From Myxococcales bacterium (GTDB lineage Bacteria; Myxococcota_A; Bradymonadia; UBA7976; UBA1532): 57,561 nt of DNA. Of the stretch, positions 27,342 to 36,047 are shown in pieces; the first letter of the stretch is position 1; each line of letters opens with the position of its first letter. The translations under genes and the position numbers were made by a program. Location of the stretch: the NCBI GenBank assembly GCA_020633435.1, contig JACKDP010000015.1:1-57561 (forward strand). The letters run 5' to 3'. The notes below the pieces were generated by a model that ran no database searches, was not told the origin of the DNA, and saw only the letters and a list, made by a program, of their open reading frames with translations.

Positions 27342-27361
27342 GGGCGCTCACCCGGGCGCCC
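27342..27361. terminator. Hairpin at the convergent junction of the VWA and hydrolase genes
   Basis: GGGCGC (27342-27347) pairs with GCGCCC (27356-27361) around an 8-base loop. It starts 7 bases after the VWA gene stop and overlaps the end of the convergent hydrolase gene. Possible bidirectional terminator; no T-run. Confidence 0.3.
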
Positions 27362-28148
27362 GGCCCCCCACCTCCGCCTCGAACGCGCTCAGCACCGCCC
27401 CCACCACCTCGGGCGCGTCCCAGTGGGCGTAGTGCCCGAGGCCCTCCAGCCGCTCCGCCCGCCCCCGCCACAGCCGACGCCCGGCCAGGCCCTCCATATG
27501 GGCCGGCGCGCAGAACGGATCCGCCGTCGGCCAGAGCACCGCGACGGGCACCGGCGACGTCGAGAGCACCGCCACCTCGTCCACGGGGGGCTCGGCCAGG
27601 AAGCTCGCCAGCAGGGCGGGCCGCAGGGCCACGTCCGTCTGCTCCAGCGCGTCGCGGCTCCACGGCGGCGGCGCGGGGCCGAAGGACGCCCTCAGCCACG
27701 TCTCGCGCTCCTCGGCCGACAGCTCGCCCTGGAAGATGAAGGCCATGGCCGGATCGGGGCGGAACGCCACCTCCATGCCGGCCGGGCCGGGGATGGGGGG
27801 CGTGCCCAGCACGGCGACGCCGAGGGCGCCCGCGAAGCCACCGGCCGCGCAGCCCCGCAACAGCAGGTGGCCGGCGAGGCTGTGGCCGAGGACGACGCCG
27901 GCGTCCAGCGCCTCCGCCGCCGCCGCCATCGCCGCCACCAGCCCCGCGAGGGTGTACGCGCCCCCCCGCGGCGAGGCGCCATGGCCGGGCAGATCGAGGG
28001 CCACCAGGCGCCGGCCGGCCAGGGCATCGCAGGTCAGCAAGCCCAGAAAGCTTCGATGATCCGCGGAGTTACCGTGGAAGAAGAGCAGCGGGCGGCCAGC
28101 CCCGGCCACCTCGACACCGGCCAGCCCGGCCACCGTCGTCGGCTTCAA
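27348..28148 (-). CDS. Alpha/beta hydrolase
   Basis: A 266-residue alpha/beta hydrolase-fold protein. It shows the oxyanion loop LLFFHGNSADHRSF near residue 21, the substrate loop LDLPGHGASPRGG, the nucleophile elbow VVLGHSLAGH (Ser near 95), the acid in VAVLWPTADPFC, and the His in GLGHYAHWD near the end. A TTG start with GGAGGA 6 bases upstream is chosen; it overlaps the stop of the LuxR-type gene (TTGA), so translation is coupled. Substrate unknown (esterase, lactonase or C-C hydrolase are all possible). The pairing with the regulator suggests that the regulator controls it. Confidence 0.88.
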   Translation of the reverse strand: MKPTTVAGLAGVEVAGAGRPLLFFHGNSADHRSFLGLLTCDALAGRRLVALDLPGHGASPRGGAYTLAGLVAAMAAAAEALDAGVVLGHSLAGHLLLRGCAAGGFAGALGVAVLGTPPIPGPAGMEVAFRPDPAMAFIFQGELSAEERETWLRASFGPAPPPWSRDALEQTDVALRPALLASFLAEPPVDEVAVLSTSPVPVAVLWPTADPFCAPAHMEGLAGRRLWRGRAERLEGLGHYAHWDAPEVVGAVLSAFEAEVGGRAPG

Positions 28149-29119
28149 GCGTGTTCCTCCAGCAAGCGGGCGAGCTCCATCGGCGTCGCCACCTCGAGGC
28201 GCTCGTACACGGCCCGCACATGGGATCGGACGGTCTCGGCGCTCACCTCCAGCGCCGCGGCGATCTCGGAGCGGCGCGCCCCGGCGGCCAGGTACTCCGC
28301 CACCCGCATCTGGGTCGGCGACAGGCTGGCCAGGGGGCTGAGCGTCAGCCGACGCAGGGGGCGCAGGCAGACGAGGTAGACGCTGCCGGCCTCGCCGTGC
28401 AGGCGAGCGAACGAGGCGTCCGCCTCTTCGAGGGCGACGGCCGGGGCGGGCGTGGCCCCGCGATCGTGGTCCCGCACCGTCCGGGCGAGCTCCGCCTGGA
28501 AGCCGGGGCGCGCGAGCCACGGCGCGGCCTCGGGGGAGGCGTGGGCCACCCGCCCGTCCGGCGCGGCGATGAGGTAGGCGGAGCCGCCGGGCAGGCCGTC
28601 CTCCGCCAGGGCCGTGGCCGCCGCGAGGGTGCTCGTCACCGACTCCACCAGGCCAGCGAGGCGGCGGCGGTCGCTGGGCGTGAACCGCGGCTGGCCCCAC
28701 CGGCGAAACGCCCCGATCCAGCCCAGGCAGCGGCAGCCCTGGTAGGCCAGCAGGCGGATCTGGTCGCCCAGGCCGAAGCGCTCGCGGACGTAGCCCGTGG
28801 CGGGGCGCGCGGCGAAGGCCTCCCAGCTGCCGAAGAGCGTCGAGGCGTCGAGGAAGGCGCGGGTGGCGCGGCGGGCGGTCTGGGTGCCGTCGGGCATGGG
28901 CACGAACCCCTGCCCGAGGGCCTCGGACATGCCGGCCGCGTCCTCCGTCGCCGTGACGTTGGTCGGCGAGAGGCGGCCGTCCGACAGCCGGGCCTGCCCA
29001 TAGAACAGCCCCACGTCCGCCCCTGCCTGGGCGACGACCGAGGCCACCACCTGGGCCCGCAGCGCCCCGGGATCGGACGCCTCCAGATCGGTGCAAGGTC
29101 GGATCTTCACAGCCAACAC
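28145..29119 (-). CDS. LuxR-family transcriptional regulator
   Basis: A protein of up to 324 residues ending in a LuxR/GerE helix-turn-helix at about 265-322: LSPTQMRVAEYLAAGARRSE, IAAALEVSAETVRSHVRAVYERLEV. The first 250 residues resemble a sensory GAF- or PAS-like region (GLGDQIRLLAYQGCRCLGWIGAFRRWG, then APDGRVAHASPEAAPWL), not an autoinducer-binding or receiver domain. The start is uncertain: GTG 29119, TTG 29116 and GTG 29110 are in frame, and AGAGGGG is best spaced for the latter two. It overlaps the hydrolase gene and is probably autoregulated with it. Confidence 0.87.
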   Translation of the reverse strand: MLAVKIRPCTDLEASDPGALRAQVVASVVAQAGADVGLFYGQARLSDGRLSPTNVTATEDAAGMSEALGQGFVPMPDGTQTARRATRAFLDASTLFGSWEAFAARPATGYVRERFGLGDQIRLLAYQGCRCLGWIGAFRRWGQPRFTPSDRRRLAGLVESVTSTLAAATALAEDGLPGGSAYLIAAPDGRVAHASPEAAPWLARPGFQAELARTVRDHDRGATPAPAVALEEADASFARLHGEAGSVYLVCLRPLRRLTLSPLASLSPTQMRVAEYLAAGARRSEIAAALEVSAETVRSHVRAVYERLEVATPMELARLLEEHA

Positions 29120-29195
29120 ACCCCTCTGGCACCCATGCTAGCGGGTCCAGCGAGCCATGCAAGCCCGGATCGCGCCTGGCCCGGCGACGGCGCCG

Positions 29196-30416
29196 TCAGG
29201 GCGTCGAGAAGGCGCAGCTCGCGAGCTGGTTGATGCGCGCCGCGCTCAGGGCCGGGACGCCCTCGGTGCGCGTCTGGCGCACCAGCGCGAGCTGGCACCC
29301 GAGGCCCGTGACCCGCACGGTGGGATAGCGCAGGGAGTTGGCGTAGCTCACGTAGGCGTTCGCCGGCGACGTCAGCCGGGCGTCGCCGACGGCGCCGACG
29401 GTCGCGCCAGCCTCGCCGGGGGCGCCCAGGCCCAGGGCCGTCTGGTCGGCGATGGCCAGCGAGTCGTCGCGGCGGTCCACCGTCCAGATCACGTGGTTCT
29501 CTTCGTCGGTGACCATCAGGTAGCTGTAGTCGCGGAAGTAGTCACCGATGCGGCGCAGCCCGCGGGCCCGGAAGGGCGCCAGGCCCGCGAAGCCCAGGGC
29601 CTCGGCCCGGGCGCCCATCGCCGCCGGATCCAGCGTGGCGATCAGGGTCAGCGTCCGCCCCTCGTCGCGGTAGCCGCGCAGCTCCCCCGACTCCGCGTCC
29701 GTGACCCAGACGATGTAGGCGTCGCCTTCGCGGGTGAGGGCCATGCCCCCCGGCGTGAGCGCCGCGATGCCCAGGGGCCCCCCCAGCGTGCCGACGCCGA
29801 GCACGACCGGGTTCTCGGTCACGCGGGTGCGGGTCCCCGACGCGTCGATGACGGTGCGGATGGTCTGCCGCAGGATCTGCGTCCGGCCGAGGCTGTAGGG
29901 CAGCAGGTACCAGGTGGTGAAGTCGGTGCCGCGCACCGTCTCGTGGAACTCCGGGTAGACGATCCAGTCGCCGGCGTCGTCGGGCCCGGGGCCGGTGAAC
30001 GGCCCGGCCATGGAGCCGCCGCAGCCCTCGTCCAGGCTCACGTCGAGGGTGCCCGTCCCGGCGATGGTGCCCCCATCGGGCAGGGTGATCTGCAGGTCGA
30101 TCTGATCACCGGTCACACTGCCTGTCACGGTCGCCTGGCCGCCGGTGTCGAGGCCGAGCGCGGCCCCCGCCAGGCTCGCCGCGTTCGTCCGGTCGAAGAC
30201 GAAGAGGCCCCGCACCTCGAGCCCGGCGCTGGCCCCCGACCGCACGATGGCCTCGAAGGGCACGGCGCAGGTCGCGAGGGCGTCCACCTCCTCCGCGGTG
30301 AGCGTCTCATCGGGCGCAGCGCCGCCGCCCCCGTCGTCGCTCTCCTCCCCGCACCCCAGACAAGCCAGTCCGATCACGAGCGCCGCCAGGAGCGGCCCGT
30401 ACAAACGCTGCACCAT
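29196..30416 (-). CDS. Lipoprotein of unknown function
   Basis: The ATG at 30416 follows GGAGG and begins a lipoprotein signal (MVQRLYGPLLAALVIGLACLGC); an upstream in-frame start at 30470 would spoil the signal. The 406-residue product has an acidic/Gly linker, then a beta-rich body with TGTLDVSLDEGCGG, YLLPYSLGRTQILRQTI, and ENPVVLGVGTLGG. The second half (ALTPGGMALTREGDAYIVWV, DYSYLMVTDEENHVIWTVDR) has a weak beta-propeller feel. There are only a few Cys (four after the lipobox). No catalytic motif is recognised. Confidence 0.72.
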   Translation of the reverse strand: MVQRLYGPLLAALVIGLACLGCGEESDDGGGGAAPDETLTAEEVDALATCAVPFEAIVRSGASAGLEVRGLFVFDRTNAASLAGAALGLDTGGQATVTGSVTGDQIDLQITLPDGGTIAGTGTLDVSLDEGCGGSMAGPFTGPGPDDAGDWIVYPEFHETVRGTDFTTWYLLPYSLGRTQILRQTIRTVIDASGTRTRVTENPVVLGVGTLGGPLGIAALTPGGMALTREGDAYIVWVTDAESGELRGYRDEGRTLTLIATLDPAAMGARAEALGFAGLAPFRARGLRRIGDYFRDYSYLMVTDEENHVIWTVDRRDDSLAIADQTALGLGAPGEAGATVGAVGDARLTSPANAYVSYANSLRYPTVRVTGLGCQLALVRQTRTEGVPALSAARINQLASCAFSTP

Positions 30417-30522
30417 GATGTGTTCCTCCGTTGGGCTCCCCCCCGCAGGGGGTCGGGGGGCATACGACATGCCCCCACCAACGGATCGACCGTCGTGTAG
30501 AAAAACGATCGCCGGGCCCGCC

Positions 30523-31380
30523 CTACGCGGGCGCCCACCGGCGCAGGCGCAGCGTCGTCCCCGCCACGGCCTCGTCCTCCCAGGCCCCCGCCACCGGCGC
30601 GGCGAGCAGCTCCAGGGCCGCCAGGTTCTGGGCCACGATGTCGTCGTCGCCGTCGACGGCCTGGGCCGGCCCGGGCTCGCGATCCAGCAGCACGGCGAGC
30701 AGGCGCCGCAGCTCGGCCTCGCCCCGGGGCGGCGCGGCGGGCCGGCTGCGTTCCAGCCAGCGATCCGCCAACCAGTTGAGATCTTTGGCGATCTGCCGGA
30801 GCTCGGCGGGCGACTCCAGCAGGGCGCACCGCGCCTGGGGGTTGCCGGCGCGCAGCCGCTCCAGCGTGAGGCGGACGTCCTGGATGGGGATCTCGAGGCG
30901 CAGGCTGAGGCGCCGGTAGACGAGCACGCCCAGGCCCACCGCCAGGGCCCCGAGCAGCGCCGCGGCCCACGCCCCCCCCAGGCCCAGCCGGCCGGCCCGG
31001 CCGTTCGCGCGCACCATGCTGGCCCGGTTGATGGCCCCGATCTCGCGCAGATCTCGCACCACCGCGGCCCGCGCCGGCCCCGGCCCCGCCAGGGCCGCGG
31101 TGCGCTGGGCCGCGATGCGCACCAGCACCGCCGGCTCCTCGGCCTCCGTCACGTTGGCCTGGGCGCGCGCCAGCCCCTCGTCGAACGCGGCCTCGTCCTG
31201 CCCCGCCGCCAGCTCGGCCAGCATGGCCTCCACCGCCTCGGCGCTGTAGACGTTCTCCTGCAGGATCCAGCCGATGGCCGGCCCCATCCGCGTCAGCAGG
31301 GTGATGGCCAGGAGGGCCAGCAGCACCTGCAGGACGAGGATGGCGACGATGCCCACGCTGGCTTCACGGCGTAGCTGCAC
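30523..31380 (-). CDS. Membrane protein with sensor-like helical hairpin and HAMP-like region
   Basis: A 285-residue protein from a GTG. The first transmembrane helix is about residues 8-30 (VGIVAILVLQVLLALLAITLL), followed by a periplasmic helical region of about 100 residues like the four-helix sensor of chemoreceptors and histidine kinases, then a second transmembrane helix (WAAALLGALAVGLGVLVYRR). After that, LEIPIQDVRLTLERLRAGN resembles a HAMP linker. There is no kinase, cyclase or methyl-accepting domain: the last 120 residues are mostly helical. It starts 1 base after the ktrA stop, so it is part of the potassium-uptake operon and might regulate it. Confidence 0.7.
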   Translation of the reverse strand: MQLRREASVGIVAILVLQVLLALLAITLLTRMGPAIGWILQENVYSAEAVEAMLAELAAGQDEAAFDEGLARAQANVTEAEEPAVLVRIAAQRTAALAGPGPARAAVVRDLREIGAINRASMVRANGRAGRLGLGGAWAAALLGALAVGLGVLVYRRLSLRLEIPIQDVRLTLERLRAGNPQARCALLESPAELRQIAKDLNWLADRWLERSRPAAPPRGEAELRRLLAVLLDREPGPAQAVDGDDDIVAQNLAALELLAAPVAGAWEDEAVAGTTLRLRRWAPA

Positions 31381-31381
31381 G

Positions 31382-32047
31382 TCAGGTCCCCTCCGTCAGC
31401 AGCCGCGCGGCGCCCTCGGCGCTCACGAGCATGAGGGCGTCGCCGCGCAGGAAGGGCTGGTGCGGATCGGGGATGCCCACCACGACCCCGGCCGGCCCCT
31501 CGCGCCGCACGGCGGCCACCGTCACGCCGAAGCGGCGACGCAGCTCCAGCTCGGCCAGCGTGCGGCCCCAGAACGACTCCGGCGCCACGATCTCGGTGAG
31601 CACCAGGTCGCCGCCCAGGGGCAGCACGTTGATGACGTGGCGCCAGGCCAGCCGGATGGCCAGGCGCTCGCCGAAGTCCTCCTCGGGGTTGACGACCTCA
31701 TGGGCCCCCACCAGCGCGAGGATGCGGGCGTGCACCGTGTCGGCGGCGCGGGCGAGGACGCGGCGCGCGCCGAGCTGCCGCAGCAGGGCGGTGGTGATGA
31801 TGCTGCTCTCGCGGCTGTCCCCGCCGATGGCGCAGACGCAGACGTCGCGCTGGGCGGGGCCGAGGCGCGCCAGCACCACCTCGTCGGTGCCATCCACCAC
31901 CACTGCGTCGGCCACATGGGGGGCCAGCTCGGCCACGCGCCCGGCGTCGGAGTCGGCCACGATGACCTCGTTGCCATGGTGGGCCAGGGCCCGGGCGAGG
32001 GAGGAGCCGAACTGCCCGAGGCCGATGATGAGGAACTGGCGCGACAT
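31382..32047 (-). CDS. ktrA: Potassium uptake regulatory subunit (KtrA/TrkA family)
   Basis: A 221-residue cytoplasmic RCK protein that gates a KtrB/TrkH channel according to bound nucleotide. The RCK_N Rossmann domain (1-125) has IIGLGQFGSSLARAL (GxGxxG), an acidic residue after strand 2 (VIVADSD), and VDGTDEVVLARLG. The RCK_C domain (about 140-215) has PESFWGRTLAELELRRRFGVTVAAVRR and GDALMLVSAEG. A single RCK_N-RCK_C unit matches KtrA, whereas E. coli TrkA has two. GGAGGTCCCC precedes the ATG. It lies 16 bases after the channel gene. Confidence 0.92.
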   Translation of the reverse strand: MSRQFLIIGLGQFGSSLARALAHHGNEVIVADSDAGRVAELAPHVADAVVVDGTDEVVLARLGPAQRDVCVCAIGGDSRESSIITTALLRQLGARRVLARAADTVHARILALVGAHEVVNPEEDFGERLAIRLAWRHVINVLPLGGDLVLTEIVAPESFWGRTLAELELRRRFGVTVAAVRREGPAGVVVGIPDPHQPFLRGDALMLVSAEGAARLLTEGT

Positions 32048-32063
32048 GGGGACCTCCGACCGG

Positions 32064-34136
32064 CTAGCCGATGGGCACGGACTCCTCGGGGTAGCGCCAC
32101 GCGGCGCGCCCGGGGGGTCGCAGGGACAGGAAGACGAAGAGCGTGAGGGGGCCCACGCGGCCGGCGAACATGCAGGCCATGATGATGAGCTTGCCCACGT
32201 CGTCGAGGGCGGCGGTGGCCCCCGTGGACAGCCCCACCGTCGCGAGGGCGCTCACCACCTCGAAGAGGGCCTGATCGAGGGGCAGCACCTGGGTGAGCTG
32301 CAGGGCGAAGAGGGCGGCCCCCGAGCCCAGCACGCCGAGCGTCGTCACCGCCGTGGCCCGCATGACGGTGGCCGTGGGCAGGGCGCGGCCGAAGACCTCG
32401 ACGCGCCCGCGGCCGCGCACGACGGCGAAGATGGCCAGCACCAGCACCGCGATGGTCGTCGTCTTGGCCCCGCCGGCCGTCGAGCCGGGCGAGCCGCCCA
32501 CGAACATCACCAGCACCATGAGGGTCCAGGTCGCCGGCTGGATGGCCGCCAGATCGATGGAGTTGAAGCCCGCCGTCCGCAGCGTCACCGACTGGAAGAG
32601 GGCGTTGCCGAGCTTGTCGCCCAGCGTCATGCCGCCCAGGGTGCCGCCCCACTCGAGGGCCAGGATGGCCAGGGCGGGCACCACCACCAGGAGCGCCGTC
32701 GTCCACAGGACGAGGCGGACGTGCAGCGTCATGCCGCGCCGGCGCCGCCAGCTCCAGAGGGCCGCGACGACGATGGGGCCGAGCCCCCCGACGATGATGG
32801 TGGCCCCCGTCACGCCCAGCACCACGCTGCTCTCGGCGTAGGGCACCAGGCTGTCGCTCTGCAGGGCGAAGCCCGCGTTGCAGAAGGCGGAGATGGCGGT
32901 GAACACCCCCCGCCAGAGGGCGACGCCGACGGGGTCGCCGTGGGCGAGGAACGCGACGAAGAGCAGGGCGGCCGCCACGCCCTCGGTGATGAACGTCACT
33001 CGCAGGACGAGCCCCACCATCGACACCAGGTCGCCGCGGCCATCGGCGCCGACGAGGTCGGCGGCCGCGCGCTCGTGGGAGAGGGAGAGCCGGCGCCCCA
33101 GCAGCACCACCATCGTGGCCGAGAAGACCATGATGCCCAGGCCGCCCACCTGGATGAGCGCCAGGATGACCCCCAGGCCGAAGCTGCTGAACGTCGTCGG
33201 GGTGTCGACCACGGCGAGGCCGGTGACGCACGTCGCGCTGACGGAGGTGAAGGCCGCGTCCAGCCAGGCGACGGGCGCCCCCTGGGACGCCATGGGCAGC
33301 CCCAGCAGCAGCGTGCCGATGGCCCCGAGGAGCACGAACGAGAGGACCAGCACCCGGGCGGGCTGGGCCATCACCAGGTCGAGCAGGTCGGCGTCGCCAT
33401 GGCCGGCCGTGGAGGCCAGGCGCGCCACGATCGCGTCGCGGGTGAGCCAGCCGCCGACGAGGAGCGGCGCCCCGAGGCCCAGGGCCAGGCCCTCGTGCTC
33501 GGGGCCGGCGGCCAGGCAGACGATCACCGGGGCCAGCGCCAGCGCGACCGCCAGGGCCACGACCCCCTGCGCGGCCCGACCCAGGCGCCCGTGCCGGCGC
33601 AGGCGCCAGGCCAGCAGCCCGACGGGGACGGCCAGCGCCGCCGCCAGGGCCAGCGCCCCCCAGAAGGCCGCCACGCCGCCGGCCAGCCACCGCTCCAGCC
33701 CGAAGACCGTCGCCACCGTCGCTGCCAGCCCGACGTCGCGCATGGGGGCGCGGGGGGCGCGGGCCAGGGCGGCCCGCCGCAGCGGCTCCGTCGGCCAGAC
33801 CACCGCCGCGAAGCCCACCGCCGCCAGCAAGAGCGCGAGCCCCCGGGCCGGGGCCTCGGGGTGGGCCACCAGCCCGCCGGCGACCCAGAGGAGGAACGCC
33901 CCGGTCGCCACCCAGCGGGGCCAGCGCCGCTCGACGCGGTGCCCGAGGCCGGCGGCCAGGAGAGCCAGGGAGAGGGCCAGGGCGACCGCGCCGGGCCAGG
34001 CCGAGAGCCGGGCGAACCCGGCCAGGGGAGCCGCCGCCAGCGTCGCCGGCGCCGCCGTGAGGCAGAGCGCGCGGATGCTCGCCGTGCGGGGACACCCCCC
34101 GATCGGCGGCTCGCTGGCGGTGTGGGTCGGGCCCAC
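32064..34136 (-). CDS. ktrB: Potassium channel subunit (KtrB/TrkH family) with N-terminal membrane extension
   Basis: A 690-residue integral membrane protein. The four pore loops with their selectivity signatures are present in order: SATCVTGLAVVDT, SAFCNAGFALQSD, SVTLRTAGFNSID and SALATVGLSTGAT, so this is a K+ (or Na+/K+) channel of the SKT superfamily. KtrB/TrkH is normally 450-480 residues; here about 230 N-terminal residues add several further predicted transmembrane helices (LAGFARLSAWPGAVALALSL and on). GTG 34136 with GGGGAGG is preferred; the frame stays open to 34463 but upstream codons look non-coding. It heads an operon with ktrA and a membrane protein gene. Confidence 0.88.
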   Translation of the reverse strand: MGPTHTASEPPIGGCPRTASIRALCLTAAPATLAAAPLAGFARLSAWPGAVALALSLALLAAGLGHRVERRWPRWVATGAFLLWVAGGLVAHPEAPARGLALLLAAVGFAAVVWPTEPLRRAALARAPRAPMRDVGLAATVATVFGLERWLAGGVAAFWGALALAAALAVPVGLLAWRLRRHGRLGRAAQGVVALAVALALAPVIVCLAAGPEHEGLALGLGAPLLVGGWLTRDAIVARLASTAGHGDADLLDLVMAQPARVLVLSFVLLGAIGTLLLGLPMASQGAPVAWLDAAFTSVSATCVTGLAVVDTPTTFSSFGLGVILALIQVGGLGIMVFSATMVVLLGRRLSLSHERAAADLVGADGRGDLVSMVGLVLRVTFITEGVAAALLFVAFLAHGDPVGVALWRGVFTAISAFCNAGFALQSDSLVPYAESSVVLGVTGATIIVGGLGPIVVAALWSWRRRRGMTLHVRLVLWTTALLVVVPALAILALEWGGTLGGMTLGDKLGNALFQSVTLRTAGFNSIDLAAIQPATWTLMVLVMFVGGSPGSTAGGAKTTTIAVLVLAIFAVVRGRGRVEVFGRALPTATVMRATAVTTLGVLGSGAALFALQLTQVLPLDQALFEVVSALATVGLSTGATAALDDVGKLIIMACMFAGRVGPLTLFVFLSLRPPGRAAWRYPEESVPIG

Positions 34137-34287
34137 GGACACCTCCCCGCCCCGGCGGGCGGCCTCGCGCCTCGCGGCGCGCTGGAGGGGTGGTACCAGA
34201 TGGCGGGGGACACGGGAAGGGTGAGGCCGGAGGCCCAGGGTCGGCCACGACGGGCGCGGACGACTTCCCGCTTGTCGACGCTCGGGG

Positions 34288-34293
34288 TAGGCT
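34288..34293 (+). promoter_or_regulatory. -10-like hexamer immediately before cassette A
   Basis: TAGGCT ends 6 bases before the ATG at 34300, with no Shine-Dalgarno sequence. The -35 counterpart at 17 bases (TTCCCG, 34265-34270) is weak. This matches the leaderless pattern before 2423, 11084 and 19879. Confidence 0.35.
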
Positions 34294-34299
34294 GCCGCC

Positions 34300-34707
34300 A
34301 TGAGCACCCGCGACCACATGGCCTCCGCTGCCCTTCGGCATGTCCGCGACGCCCGGGCCCTCCTCGGCGGAAGCGACGCTTCGCTCGACCAGGCCTGGCA
34401 CCTCGCTGGGTTCGGGCCGGAGTGTGCCCGCAAGGCCGCGATCAACACGCCGGCGTTGGACAAGGTGCTGGGTCACGAGGCCCATGACGCCGAGCTGCTC
34501 GGCTGGCTCCTGAGCCTCGATGTCTCCGCCCACCTGATCGTCCGCGGCGCCGCACCGACCGGAGGCTGGGCGCCCGCGCACCGCTATGAGCCGACCGGCG
34601 CCCGCGGCCTGGCGGACGTCGAGCAGCTGGTCGAGGCCTGCGAAGCCGACACGCTGGCCATCGTCGGCGGCCTCTGGACGGCTGGGCGTGTGAGCGACAC
34701 GCCATGA
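34300..34707 (+). CDS. Cassette A gene 1: small HEPN-like helical protein
   Basis: A 135-residue protein. ASAALRHVRDARALL and, after a short gap, DQAWHLAGFGPECARKAAI align with ASPAFRHLRDGEYLL and DQLFGLAWECALKAIM of the protein at 53883-54359. The LAGF..ECA.KA block is of the kind seen in helical HEPN-fold proteins. No R-x4-6-H RNase motif is evident, so catalysis is doubtful. A later W....RY motif is also shared. Its stop overlaps the next gene by 4 bases (ATGA). It is probably a partner or sensor in a three-protein system. Function unknown; the HEPN assignment is by appearance only. Confidence 0.75.
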   Translation: MSTRDHMASAALRHVRDARALLGGSDASLDQAWHLAGFGPECARKAAINTPALDKVLGHEAHDAELLGWLLSLDVSAHLIVRGAAPTGGWAPAHRYEPTGARGLADVEQLVEACEADTLAIVGGLWTAGRVSDTP

Positions 34708-36047
34708 GCCTGGCCTACGACGACGTGATCGCCGAGTTGATCGGCGTCTGCGAGCGAGACCCGGCCTTCGGTCAGGTCGTGAGCGCGCTCATCGTGCGGA
34801 CCCTCAATGGCCAGGTGCGCCTGATCCTCGACGCCCCCGATGACGCGCTGCCCAGCAGGCTCGAGGCTGCCCTCCACGCCAAAGTGGGTCGCTGGTTCCA
34901 GGGGCCAGTGCTCGCGGTCAGCGACAAGCGGAAGGGCTACAGCCAGCTCGCCCGGCACCTGCTCGAGCAGGCCAGGGCGCGGGTGGCGAAGCTGGGCTGG
35001 ACGGACTGCTGGCCGCAGGGCTGGCCGACCGGGTCGACCTTGCCGGGGGTGCCACGCCGGGCGCCTGACGAGCGCTGGCTGGCGCTGCAGGCCGCCGTCG
35101 GCAAGGAACCCTGGCTCGCGCCCGACCAGACCGAGCCAGCGACGCCGCCGTGGCCCATGCTGGCGAAGACCCCAAAGATTACAGCCTTTTACGGCTTCAA
35201 GGGTGGCGTCGGGAGGACGACTGCGGTCGCGACGCTGGCCTGGCACCTGGCCCGCGCCGGCAAGTCTGTGGTCTGCGTCGATCTGGATCTGGAGGCCCCG
35301 GGGCTCGGTCGACTGCTCTCGCCAACCGACCTGCCCACGGCCAACGGCTGGGTCATCGACGACATCCTGTCTCACTCGGCCACCGGCCAGGGCCTCGACG
35401 CCCTCCCCATCTTCCCGGTCGACGTCCATGGTGCGCGCCTCCACGTCGCCCCGGCCGGCGTCCTGGGCCCCACCTACATCGAGAAGCTGGCCCGCCTGGA
35501 CACCCTCCACCGCCACCCGGGCCAGAGCCCCGTGCATGCCGCCCTCGTGGCGCTGCTGCAGCGCATCCGGGCCAGCCACAAGCCGGATCACATCCTCCTG
35601 GATTGTCGCTCGGGCCTTCACGACCTCGCAGGTCTCGCCCTCCACGACCTGGCCCACGTCGACGTGCTGGTCGGTCGCGGCGACCGGCAGGAGCTGGACG
35701 GCCTGAGCGTCTTGTTGCCCGCGCTCCAGCGGCGCCGACAGCCGGCCGACTGGCGAGTCCTGGTGTTGCGCACGTTCATGGAGCTCCCTGTCGACGCCGA
35801 GCTCCTCGACGGCTACCGGAGCGACCTCTACGACCTCTTCGCTGAGGCGCTGTACGGTCGCGATGCCAGCGGCGGCATCCCGGCGTTTACCGCTCGGGGC
35901 ATCGCCCATGATCCATGCCCGATTGGAGACTTCCCGGGCATGCGCCGCGCCGACTGGCTGGGTGACGTGGATCGCAGCTTCCTGGACCATGGCACCTATC
36001 GTGACGCCGTCACCCGGCTGGAAGCCCTCTGGGAGCCCGAGTCGTGA
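34704..36047 (+). CDS. Cassette A gene 2: MinD/ParA-like ATPase with KGGVGR P-loop
   Basis: A 447-residue protein. Residues 1-150 are a mixed alpha/beta extension with no recognised domain. The ATPase begins at about 158: FYGFKGGVGRTT has the deviant Walker A lysine K166, but the second P-loop position is Arg171 instead of Lys. CVDLDLEAPGLGRLL is Walker A', and HILLDCRSGLHDLAGLAL (about 295) the Walker B region. These blocks match VDLDIESPGVGSLL and VVLIDSRAGLHDIAATAL in 52609-53886. I recall an annotated family called KGGVGR-motif variant AAA ATPase that fits. It overlaps genes on both sides by 4 bases (ATGA, GTGA). ATP hydrolysis with Arg at that position is unproven. Confidence 0.85.
   Translation: MSLAYDDVIAELIGVCERDPAFGQVVSALIVRTLNGQVRLILDAPDDALPSRLEAALHAKVGRWFQGPVLAVSDKRKGYSQLARHLLEQARARVAKLGWTDCWPQGWPTGSTLPGVPRRAPDERWLALQAAVGKEPWLAPDQTEPATPPWPMLAKTPKITAFYGFKGGVGRTTAVATLAWHLARAGKSVVCVDLDLEAPGLGRLLSPTDLPTANGWVIDDILSHSATGQGLDALPIFPVDVHGARLHVAPAGVLGPTYIEKLARLDTLHRHPGQSPVHAALVALLQRIRASHKPDHILLDCRSGLHDLAGLALHDLAHVDVLVGRGDRQELDGLSVLLPALQRRRQPADWRVLVLRTFMELPVDAELLDGYRSDLYDLFAEALYGRDASGGIPAFTARGIAHDPCPIGDFPGMRRADWLGDVDRSFLDHGTYRDAVTRLEALWEPES

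Noticed and set aside
27348..29162. One 604-codon minus-strand frame covering two genes
   Set aside because: Only the part up to 28148 is coding (alpha/beta hydrolase); the upstream part is out of frame with the well-supported LuxR-type gene.
34137..34463. Longer KtrB start at 34463
   Set aside because: Sequence upstream of 34136 reads as Arg/Pro-rich non-coding frame and overlaps cassette A gene 1; a good ribosome site precedes the GTG at 34136.
31522..34581. Large open frames on both strands across the potassium-uptake operon
   Set aside because: KtrB/KtrA have all family motifs in another frame; the long frames are compositionally skewed shadows.
34300..34707. HEPN RNase activity for the small cassette proteins
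   Set aside because: The R-x4-6-H catalytic motif is not found in either paralogue, so only a fold-level resemblance is reported.
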